Assembly (NCBI GenBank): GCA_012845835.1
Contig: JABAKD010000007.1
Location: forward strand, 10,273,165-10,337,164
Origin: Undaria pinnatifida
Taxonomy: Eukaryota > Sar > Phaeophyceae > Laminariales > Alariaceae
Reading direction: 5' to 3'
Length of the DNA stretch: 64,000 nucleotides
Shown: in pieces, positions 26,701 through 38,700 of the stretch
Layout of the letters: every line of letters begins with the position of its first letter
How positions within the stretch are numbered: position 1 is the stretch's first letter
Made by a program: the position numbers and the translations under genes
The notes under the pieces: generated by a model
Told to the model about the DNA's origin: nothing
The model's database searches: none
What the model saw: only the letters and a program-made list of their open reading frames with translations

Positions 26701-29700
26701 AAAAAAAAACGGAAAACGTTACAGTGTAAATGCAATAGTACACGCGTTTGCACCAGCAAGCACAAGAAGTTGGCAATATCAAACTGCACGGAATTGGAGA
26801 TTCGCGATCGTGACGAAATACCAAAATTTTTGCTATGGGAACACAATGTATCCCGCCCGATTCGCCCGTTGAAGGTTCTCGTTGGCGTTAGAGGTTCGTA
26901 CAAGACGAGCAGATGCATTATCCAAAGCAGGTCATGACGCAGTCTAATCAGGGGAGGTGAAATGTTCATCCCACCCGTCCCCCATCTTCCTGTAGAACAA
27001 GGCCTCCCAAGTGCTAGTGTGCGCACTTAGTTCCTGTATCCTGTTCATAGGGATTTACCGGCCCTCGCGGACAAAAGTAAAAGCAACATGTGCAACAACT
27101 GAGCTACAAACACGGGAACATGACAAAAGAAAAAGTGAAAAAACAGTGCAAAATATTGGGTGCCGACTTAAGCTCGAGGCAATCGACGGATTTGGCGCGT
27201 GTGCCAATGCCTGACAGGACCACGCCGCCACAGACACACAACATACAGAAATTAAACAAAAGACACTTCGAAAAAAATAGAAACAAATGAAAAAGAAAAC
27301 ATGAATGAAAGCAAAATTGAGTAAAATAAAAAGGGTGAATAGGGTTTTACCTTAGCGCGAGGAAATCGACGACTTTGGCGCGTTTGACCATGCCCGACAG
27401 GACCAGGCCGCCGCCGAAGGTGCCGCCGCAGAGATAAGAGGCCAGATGTGCCTTGCAGCTATTGCGCTCCTCCCTGAGTAGGACACACACGCAAAGGTAG
27501 CAGTCGGTTTAGTGGTGGTGAAGTCGTGGTGTGGTGGTGGTGGTGGTGGTGGTGGTGGTGGTGGTGGTGGTGGTGGTGGTGGTGGTGGTGGTGGTGGCGG
27601 TGGCGATGGTAACGATGGTGGTAACGGGGGTGGTAGTGGTGGTAGTAGCAGTTGGTGGTGATGGTATTGGTATTGGTATTGTTGGTGGAGTAGAGGTAGT
27701 AGTAGGTAGTAATAGCAGTAGCCGTAGCAGCAGCGACGGTTAGGAGCAACAGCATAAGAAATAGCTGTATCAACTGCAGTCGCAGCACCAGCATCAGTAG
27801 TAGCAACAGCAGCAGCAATAACACCAACGTTAACATCAGAAACAGAAGCAGAATTTGCTGTCGATGTTACCAGTGGTAATCCATTAAGGCTATCACTCCC
27901 CCCCCCCCCCCGCTCCCGCTATTCTCCATAAAACCCAACCAACAACAACCCCACACCACCCCTCACCACCTCCCCAGACCCTACCTCCATACCATCCCCG
28001 TGTCCACCCCCTCCCCATCCCCTCCCCATCACCCCGCCCCCTCCCTCCTTCCACATTCATCTTCTCCATTCATCTTCTCCCCCTCCCCCTCTCGCCCTCC
28101 TCCCCCCCCACTGCCCACCTACCACCACCCCTACCCCACCATCCCCCACCACACCACTTCCCCCCCAAGCCCAACCCCCCTCCCCCTCCCCCCCCCCCCC
28201 CCCTATTCCCCATCATCCTGCCTCCATAAAACTCATTTGTGTTTGGTCACCTTTTAGTAAGTGTGAGCGCAGCGGCCGCCGAGGTGAGGGCAAGGCCTAA
28301 GTACCTCAAAGCCAGAATGGGAGATTCCTGTCATTTCGTTTTGAAAAAAAAACAAAGACGAAAAAGGACACGGAAAACGAAAAACGGAAATGAAAATGAA
28401 AATGAAAACGAAAATGAACAAGCAAAAGAAACGAAACGAAGAGAAAAGAAGAAAAAAGAAAACGAGGAGAAACGAAGAGAAACGAAGAGAAACGGAACAA
28501 AACGAAACAGAACGATGCGAAACGAAACGAAACGAAACGAAACGGAATGGGATGTTCCGAAATTAAACGAAACGACACGGCACGGAAAGGAACGATTCAA
28601 AGTTGAACGAAGTGAAAGGAAATCAACTGAATACGACTTCGAACGAAATCAAATGAAAAAATATGTATGCCCCCCCCACACACACACAATTTCGTTCCCC
28701 TCTCCTTTCTGCCCCCCCGCCCTTCGTCATCCCACTCCCTCGCTCCGTCCGTCCGATACTTCCTCCCTCTCCCGTCGTACCCCGAGCCTAACCTGGGGGG
28801 AAACGCTGCTGCCGCTGTTGTCAGACGCAGCCCAAGCGGCCATGATGCTGGCAGTAGCAACTCCGCTAGCATTGTAAATGGTGGTGGCGGTAGTAGTCGC
28901 GGGGTGGTGATGGTGGTAGTTGTTGTGGTGGTCGTCGTGATAGTCGCGGTAGTCGTGACAGTCGCGGTAGTCGTGATAGTCGGGGTAGTAGCAATAGCAG
29001 TAGCAGTACCAGTAGCAGTAGCAGCAGTAGCAGCAGTAGCAGCAGCAGCAGCAGTAGCAGTAGCAGCAGTAGCAGTAGCAGCAGCGGTAGCAGTAGCAGT
29101 AGCAGTAGCAGCAGCAGAAAAAGTAGCAGCAGAAGTAGTAGCAGTAGTAATAGCAGTACCAGCACCCCGAGCAGGAGCAGGAGCAGCAGCAGGAGCAGGA
29201 GCAGGAGCAGCAGCAGGAGCGGCAGCAGGAGCGGCACCAACAACATCGACAGCAGCAGCAACACACAACAGCAAGAAACAAACCAAAGTGAGCGCTTGAA
29301 GGGACAAACGCACGACCTGCTGTATACTGCACCATTCAAACCCTGCGATGAACAAAAAAAAGAGCAGCTTTGCTAAAAAATTTACCATACATAATGACAG
29401 TATTGCTGTAAGATCCGAGTCTGTGTGTACGAATATATAGACCTTCGTACGCCAAAACACACCGCGCACAAGAAAACAAAACGCAAAAATGCCTTCGTCC
29501 GAACCACCTCGACCCTCCCTTCATCCTGACGGTAGTCACGAAGGTGAGAGCAGTCAGTAGGCTGCGGCGAGAAAGCCTTGGCAGTCCAGAGGAGAGCGCG
29601 CCCGGAAGTGCCTCCCCCCCAAAACATATATATATATATATACACATAATAGTTGGCCTCAGTTGGCACCGACGCTGGAAAACACTACACGATGTGCATT

Positions 29701-32700
29701 GGGGTTGGCGTTGGTTGGCGACGACGCTGCAAAACATGCTAATCGCTGCGTGACCTAGACAATCAGGGTACCTTTTTTTGTTTTTGGCGGTCACCGTGAT
29801 GGTTATCGAGTTAGACCATGTTGTGCGCGGTGGAGAACCCTGACTCCGCACAGGGGGGATGATCGCACCACGTAGCGTGAAATGTGGTAAGGCACCCACG
29901 AGGCAGTTACATCGTAATACCCATTCTGTCTCTGGAGTGGCCACACCAGAAAACAAAGTAGCTCATTGGTGCTGTCATCCATAAGCAAAAACGTAGGCAC
30001 ACGGTGCCAAAGTCCGTCTCACGAGCGGTTCTTGAAAGGATGCAGTTCACGCTTCATGCGGCTCGCCGAGCACCTCACGGCGCGTCGCGCTTGGCGCAAA
30101 AATATCTGCCTGGTTGGTGAAAACCCGAAGAGCTCCGTCCAGGCATAGTAGGGATGCGAAGGTCACTGGTCATACGACTACGGCCATGCACAAACTGAGT
30201 ACACTCCCCGTCCTCCCAATCACCTCCACCACCTACGCCTCCACACCCTCCCTCCGACGCACCCAAAAAACCAGCCCAACGCCCTCCTTGATCGATAACC
30301 TTCACTCATCGTTGTATGCCCTCCAGGGGTAATCAAAACCAAGCCTTGATCCTTTGATAGCTGCAAACATATCCCACACAAACGAAAGGTAGGTTGTCCT
30401 CAAAATCCAGGGTGGAGCTGTCGAAGGGTTACCTGGTACGCCTTAACGCCTTGACAACTGACAAATTTACTTGAAGATAGTATAGGGAGGGGGTTGGGGG
30501 CTCTAAAGGGGTTAAGCCGTACCTAGTCGAAAAGGGGAGAGCAGCCAGTCCGCCACCTGGCTGCGCCGAGAGTGCCTCGGTAGCCAGCACAGGCCATGTC
30601 CTCTAGTCCACCCAACATCCCCCCCCCCCACGCCGAACCCCAACCGCCTACCGCAACACCCCCACCCCCACCCTAGACCCAAATCCCCAACCGCCCAACC
30701 CCCTCCCCCCCCAACCCCCTCAACCTGAGTACACCCCCCCCCCCCCCAACCCCCTCCCCCACCAAACCCCTCCCCACCGACCCCGTCCCTTCCCCGCCTA
30801 ACCCCGCATACCCTTCCTAACAGCAGCAAAATGTATTGGCCTCACCTAGTCAAGAAGGTGAGAGTAGCCACCAGGCTGCGGCGAGACAGCCTCGGCAAGC
30901 CGCATAGGCCGTGCCCGCTAGTGCACCCGTTTCCCAAGCGTGTTCCCGATCCCACTAGGAAGCCTGATACCACTAGTCCCATGGTGGAAATGGGAGGAGC
31001 TCCAGTTTGGTCCAGGCCATCTGTATGGTATAGTATGGGGGGGGGGGAGGGTTTTCTTTTAAGGTGGAATGGGGGATTGGGGGGGGGGGGGGGTGACTCA
31101 GTTTGTGCAGGGTCGTAGTCGCGTGACCATAGACCCTAGCATCCCTACTATGCCGGGACGGAGCACGTCGGGTTTTCATCAACCAGGCAGACATTGCTTG
31201 CACCAAGCGCGAAGCGCCGGGGGTTGGGGGGGGGGGGGGAAGGGGGTCGTAGGAGCATTCTCAATGCCACTAGGAAACCTGATATTATTCGTCCTGGAGC
31301 AGCCCAGGTCTTCTGTATGATACGTACAAATGACATGATATGCACAGCTGTTGGGTGTGGGGAGGAGAAGCTGCATGGGGGAAGGACGGGGGGAAGGACG
31401 GGGGTGGGGTGGGGTGGGGTGGGGATGGGTCTTTGGGGGGGAGCATCCAACTAGGAAACCCGACACGAATCGCCCTAGGGTAGGAATGGGTGGAGCTCCA
31501 GCCTCGTTGAGGTGTTTCGCATGGTTTACATAGTGTACGCGCGAGGCAGCAAAGCAAACCAGAGCTATACGTATAGATGGAAAGGACGGAAAGGATGGGA
31601 GGGGCGCGCGGAGGGGTGTGTGATGGACCGACTCAACTCGCTCTGTACGCGACCGGCCTAGGGGGTCGCCGAAGCAGTGGACGGCGAGGGTCGAGCGCGG
31701 GGACCTTGTTTTGGTCGGAAATACATTGAAATCGCTGGTTCGGACCCTTTCCTTTGCGGAAACGCGGGCTACGACAAGGGCGGCAAGAATTTGCCAAGAA
31801 ATTTCCTACTGGGGGCCACGGGAGTCGACCTGCGGTAGGGGTGCAGCAGATTTTTCCAAGATTTTTCTGAGCGCACAAAACGAGGAGCTAGCTCAAATAT
31901 CTCACCCCAAACATAACTTCGAAGGCATTCATTCGCTCTCGCGCAATCCGACCAATAATGCTACGCGCCAGTCCTCAAAGACAAAATATGCTAGCGAAGG
32001 AATCAAAACAATCGGTACTTCCTCGCTTAAGGACCTTAACCGCCCAGAAATATTCGGCCCCAAGAACGTGCGACCCCTTTCACCGTGGGCGGGCTCGGCG
32101 CCTTCGCTTAGGGACAACTCCATATCGTCGGAATCGCATTCGCGTTTTACGACATGAATTTGGACTCGTCTGTATCACACCTTGAACCAGTGGCGCTGGC
32201 TCTGCTTGACTAGGTGCCTCGCTCGCAGGTCAGAAACTGCGAACTGCCTCAAGGTTACAATCCAATGGCTGCGTACAATCAGCCCCGCGTTGGTCTGATG
32301 CTGGCTACGACAGATTTCTTCCGTTCGTGAAGAAAACAAATTGCATTTTCTCGTGCCTTGATAATACTACGCAGATTGTCCGATATCCCACACGCGTTTT
32401 ACCATATGGATCCTTCCGAGTACTTACGAGGTCAGGTACCTGGTAGGTCACAGGAACTCACAAGCGCGAGAGCGTGAGTTAGAAAAAAAATCGATGAAAA
32501 GTAGGAATGCTGAATGAACCCAATGCGCGACAAATACGAAGGCATGTACCGGGGGGGGGGAAGGGGGCGAACTCTTTTGTTGCTTGCCTTAGTCCTTTGA
32601 CCATTGACCGCGTATTCCTTTCGAGACGGAGCACCGTTCCTACTCCTAATAGAGGCGCCTTCAACGTTTGTGCGCTCATTGCGCCTTTTCCACATACTAC

Positions 32701-35700
32701 ATAAAAAACTGCTTGATTATCCTATCCCCGTTCTGCTTCGCCGTCTGTGACCACCATCTATCTCCTAGGATAGCGATCATTTTCTCGCTACTCTCTAGTC
32801 TACCAAACTCTTCTATGTCACATTCGTCAAATTTCCTCATATCCTCTAAATGCATAATGTCCCCCGGGGGGGTATAAGGGAAGACATCTGTAACCACCGT
32901 GTTTGTCCACAAGGTTGGCAAGCGAAGACATCTGTGACCACCGAGTTTGTCCACGAGGCTGCTGAGGGGTGAGATAAAAACCTCGCGCGGGTTGAGCCGG
33001 ACAGTAAACGTGATGATTTCATGGAGAACAAAAGAAGAAATGATTCATCAGCGGGCTAAGTGCACAACGCTTCCAAAGGTAGGGCTTGGGTCGAGAGAAC
33101 ACGTACCTCGAGGGAGAAGCGTCACAAAACAGAATCACAACAACTCACTTGCTTGGGATGAAGTGCGTGCAGCACCTACCATTGCTATCGATTGCCTTTT
33201 TGTTGTTGATGTCATGCACCGACAAACGAACATAGGAGCGCCGACAACAAATATAGGAGTCACAAACGTTCAAAGGATAGCACAGCCGTAAACACGAGTG
33301 GCCGCTGTATTATACAGCTTTCAAAGATGGGTGTCGGCCCTAAACTTGTCGAACCCACAGCTGACGAATTTAGAATATTTTCACGAAATACATTAGGCGA
33401 ACCCACGATTGCTGTAGCATGCGTCCAGCACTCAAGCACACAGGCGGGGGGCACCATGGGTAGTGGTTGTGGGAGGGGAGGAGGAGGGGAGGAGGTCGGC
33501 GAGCCGGGGGAATAATCCGCGCACCCAAAACCGGACTGCAGAACGCGTGCGTCTTAGCATTAACCACGAAGCCAAACAAATAGAAAAAACACTGTTAAGA
33601 AAAGTCAAAATGAAAAGCCCTCCTTAACAAAAAATGTGTAACTTGATCTGCTAATGGCGCATCCAACGGTATGGGTGCATATCATGATTACGAGGCTCCT
33701 CGCGTGAAGAAACCTTCGCCTCACCCACCACACCGACCTGGAGAAAACATAGCGTGTAACCCCATGAGCAAATCCCACGACCAAGGCATAGGAAACCGTT
33801 ATGGCAAAAAAAAAAAAAAAAAAAAAAAAAAAATCGTATCACGCGACAATTTTAGACTATATTTACAAGCAAACGAGATCGACAAAAAAAAATACGAATA
33901 AAAAAAAATACAAAATACGAAAAAGGCTTAATATCGTACAAACAACAAATCCAAACGTGACATAATATTGTAAAAGCAACAGATCCAAATGCGACAATGT
34001 TGAAAATAAAAAAAATCCAATCGTGACAACGCCATGCACACACAATATATAATTTGTATATACTCCGGAGTATATGTTACCCTCCGGCGGACGGGGAAAA
34101 ATACAGCTTAAGCTCACCACACTTCCACGTATTTTCATGTTTACATATCGCGAACAAGCTACCAGGAGAAGAAGCATTCGATTTGTCCCTACAGACCTGG
34201 GACGGAGCACGAACGATGCAAAACCGACGCAAAAATAAACCAACGCGCCAACGAAAGAAGATAAAAAAAAAAACACACACACACACTCACCGGGGTAGAG
34301 GACCCCCGCCGCGACGCCTCCTGCAGTGAGACCCGCAAGAAACACCGTTTTCCAGCCCTGCTCTCACAATAACAAAAGCAAAAAAAAAAAAGAAAAACGA
34401 AACGCCCCAAAGAATCACGATCAGTGACAAAGCAAAACAACAACAACAACAACAACAACAACAGCAGCAGCAGCAGCAATGAATTCGTGACATTTGTACG
34501 ATAGTGGCGTTTATTACGTCCGTTTTTGTATAGAACGAAGAAAGCAATGCATGTTTTCATCGCAAACCCATGGGACTTCTGCCACAACAGGAGAGGTACT
34601 ACTGTAGCACTCTCTGGCTCTTCTGTTTTTCTAAAGAAATGACGGGCTCCTTGACCGAAACGAATCGTCGGAGTGTCCGTCTTGTTTCGCAATATGTCTG
34701 TTTCGGAATACTTTTAAGGCCATGGGTTCGTCCATCGTTCGTCGGAGTGTCTGTCTTATTTTCGCACTTTGTCTGTTTTTAGAATACCTTTAAGGCCAGG
34801 GGTTTGTCCACCGGTCGTCGGAGTGTGTGTCTTATTTTTGCAATATGTCTGTTTTTGGGATACTTTTAAGGCCATGGGTTCGTCAATCTTTCGGCCGGGT
34901 GTCTGTCTTATTTTTGCAATAAGTCTGTTTTTGGAATACCTTCAAGGCCATGGCTTCGTTCATCGGTCGTCGGATTGCCTGTCCTGCTTTCGCAATATGT
35001 TTGTTTCGGAAATACCTTTGAGGCCATGGGTGCCTGCTCTTTTTTATCCAGGGCTCCTGAAACGGGCTTTGATGAGTCGATTGAATACGCAAACGGATGA
35101 AACCAAAAAAAGCCTGTGGCCTAAGGACATACAAATCAAGCACAAGTAATTGCAAAAACAAAAAATGGCCTATTATTTATTTATTTTCCGACGATTTGGG
35201 GTTAAGGAGCCCCATCAAATAACAAAAAAAACTTAGCCAAAAAACGCTACCTCGATCGTAGCAAGGGTCTACCGTGCCGTTTCTCGGGGTGCATTTTCCA
35301 GCTTACCCAAAATCAGGCTTGGGGCGAGGAATGAAGCACCTCAATCGAGGAAGCGATGAGTGCTATGACAGAGGCATTAAGCTACACCTCTTTTCGTCTA
35401 AAATGTTTTCTGAACGACGGGGCTCCTTGACCCCAACATCGTCGGGAAAAAAAAAAATAACATGCCATTTTTTTTTTTCTTCTTTTTGCAATGACGATTT
35501 TTCGTTGTGTACCTAGGCCATGGGATGTTTTCATCCGCGATAAAGCAGGTTTTTACTTTTCTCCACATCAGGTTTTTGGGGTTAACAAGGACCACGTCTG
35601 CCTTAACCTCCTCCTCATAAAGTGAGGGGTAGTATTAAGAAAAAAAAAAGGGGGCACCTCTATCATAGCACGTGTGAAGCCTCAGTGACAAAAAAAAATG

Positions 35701-38700
35701 AGGCTACGTTAGGCGGGGGAGGGGGGGCGTCATCTTGGGGGCGTTATTTTTATTTTTTATTTTTTTTGCGATGGCCAAAGGGGGTATTCACGCGTGCGAA
35801 TGACCCCCACGTTCCTTTTTTTCGTCGTCGATGTTTTTTTTTTTTTTGGCGACATGAGTCCACGATGGAATGGTAACCTACGCTTCGCCAAAAAATCTCC
35901 CAAATTAGGTTCGTCCATGAGGTACAGAGTCACTTGTGCGAGGGGTGAAAACACAGAGGGGGGGGGGAATGGGGGTCCCCCCCCCCCCCCCCTACCGTAG
36001 GCTTCGTCTAAAGTGGAACACCTCTACCTTAGCGTGGGTCTCATTTTGACGTCAAGGTTAATAAGCTTTCCTACAAAGACTTTTCGTTCCTCGGGATTGG
36101 TAAACCAACGTCACGGTTCGTGAAAATTAGCCAGTGCCTTTTGCTGCGATTCATGATACATATATTTTTCTGAATGACTATGTATAAATCTTGTCCCTTC
36201 ATCCGAGCAAAGGCCTGAACCTCAAAACCTCTCGTCTTCTTCCGTTCAACAACCCGAGGGTATGTAGACATATCGAAAATCTCGTTGCAGTATGCTCTCT
36301 ATAAACATTCTATTATTTTCGATCAATCGAAAAACCCGATACGATATCCAAACGCCAATCAGAATCAACTCCAACATCTCCCTCCTTACCCGATTCTCCG
36401 AACGCGACAGCGCGCCGTCGAAGATTCCGCTCAGGCCGATCAGCTTTCCTGTTACAGGAGGAAAAAAAAAAAAAGAAAAAAAAAAAACATTACGAGGCAT
36501 GTCAATCAGAAGGTGAAAAAATACCCTTTAGACCCGCCGCAAAACAAACCAAGGACACGTTCCCACGCTTTAAAAATGTTTGACTGAGACTTTTCAGAAG
36601 GAACGCGCGGTGTGCGTCGCCGAGAAGGTGGGTTTGTTCCACAGCTGCAGCTGCATGTTTAGGTCACTTTACTACGAAGTTCAAGACTGTAGCAACAACA
36701 TAACAGACCATTAACATACTTCAAGTGTTCCGCCACCAACACCAAACATCGGGCCCTCGGATTGATACATGCTCCTCGTTCTCGTTTTCGTTTCGCAGTC
36801 CCGCAGCAGGTAAACCTCTTCCTGGAGACGTAGGTGCGGAGACACACCGAGGTGGGCAGTACGCGTACCCGCACGCTCGAAGATTCAGCAACGAGAGAAG
36901 CGCCGCAGAATGCCCCTCGAGGAGCCAGCATGGCCTCGAAGGAATATAGTGATGACGAGGCGGTACGATCTAGGAGACAGCACGCTCGAGGGTCAGCAAC
37001 GAGGGAACACCTCAGAGCGTCCTCGAGGAGCCAGGATGGCACGGCTTGAAGGATAATAGTCATAACGAGGCGGTACGACCTAGGGGATAGAGCCCGGTAA
37101 ACGTAGCGGGGAAGTAATATGAAAACTATACAACAACTAACTAAGTTTTTTTTTTTTTTTTCAGATCGCCCGCAACAAAAACACCATGGCTTGTTGGTGC
37201 TGAGCGCGACGGCGGTTGCGGCGATGGGACGGAACCAGAAATCGCAAGCCTGCTTGAAATTTGGAGAAGTGCGCCTCCACCCACGCAGTCCGAGTCTTCG
37301 CAGGGCCCAAACTTAACCCCCCCCCCCCCCCCCCCCAAGGGCTACGCGGTGCAGCTGCGCGTCGAAGCGGTTGACAAATCAATTTTATAAACTGCTGCGA
37401 CTCGCAGCTCTGCCGCGTAAACCGGGGTCCTTCGGGGCCTGCGAAGACTCGGACTGCGCGGGAGAAGGCGTAATCCTCCAGTTCAAGAAGGCTTGCGATT
37501 TCTGTTTCCGTTCCATCGCCGCAAACACCGTCAAATTTGGAGAAGTGCGCCTCCACCCACGCAGTCCGAGTCTTCGCAGGGCCCAAACTTAACCCCGCCC
37601 CCCCCCCCCCCCCAGGGCTACGCGGTGCAGCTGCGCGTCGAAGCGGTTGACAAATCAATTTTATAAACTGCTGCGACTCGCAGCTCTGCCGCGTAAACCG
37701 GGGTCCTTCGGGGCCTGCGAAGACTCGGACTGCGCGGGAGAAGGCGTAATCCTCCAGTTCAAGAAGGCTTGCGATTTCTGTTTCCGTTCCATCGCCGCAA
37801 ACACCGTCACGCAGGGGGGGTAGCTGTGGCAAGGAAGTGTGTCCCCACCCCTCCCCCATAAAGTATGAAGGTGAGGCCGGTCTCTTGCCCTTGGCGCTCG
37901 ATGGAGAGAAGTTGGTGGTGGAGTTGGTGGGGTTGGCGGACTTGCTGGTGGAGGCGGCTTGGCAGGTGTGCATGTCTTGGTCGTACTAGGTATATCGGTC
38001 GGTCGGTGAGCGGGGCTGCGGAGGTGCCTGGTGTTGCGTGCAGAGGTTTGCATGCAAAGGCATCAAGCGTGACGCCCAGAGCGTTGATATTTTCGCTCTC
38101 CAGCCGACGCTTCTCTCATCGCTTCGACATCTGATCTGGCTGGCGTATTCTGAGAGCTGTTGTTGACGTCCTGCTGACATGCTTTCGGGCTGCTGTCGGC
38201 ATGTGTAGGGCTTTTCGTTGATGCCGTTGACAAAAATACCTTGGCATGCGTTGGTCTCTTTGTGGAAAATGCATTTCATAAGGAGAAGTGTTCTGGGTGG
38301 AACGACAGCCTACGGAAATTCCGCGGAAGCGTACATCCCCTACCCGACGCGAGCTACGATAGAAGTTTTAAGGTATACCGGTTTTTGGCGAAAGCGTTTT
38401 CAAGCTGACGGGGATCTTTAAGTCCTTTAGAGCGCCCAAAATTCCCCCCCCTGTACTAGCTTCAACTGTGTCACCCGCGACATGGGTGCAACTCCACCCA
38501 CTATAATACCAAGATGTGATGGCGTGTTCATTGCGGGTGATCCGAAAATAGCACTTTTTTTTTCAAGTTAGGCGACCATCGTATGCCTCGACGGCTGATG
38601 TCATTATGCTACCAGGTATACATTTTTCGGTGTAGCGAGTCGTTCTACGGCAGCCCCCCCCCCCGCCCCCCCGCCCCGATTTTTTTGTAACGAAATCGTC

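Noticed and set aside
28597-29469. 290-codon minus-strand ORF, Ala/Thr-rich
   Set aside because: Most of it is the AGC/AGT triplet tract; only 28793-28855 resembles an exon, and as a relic.
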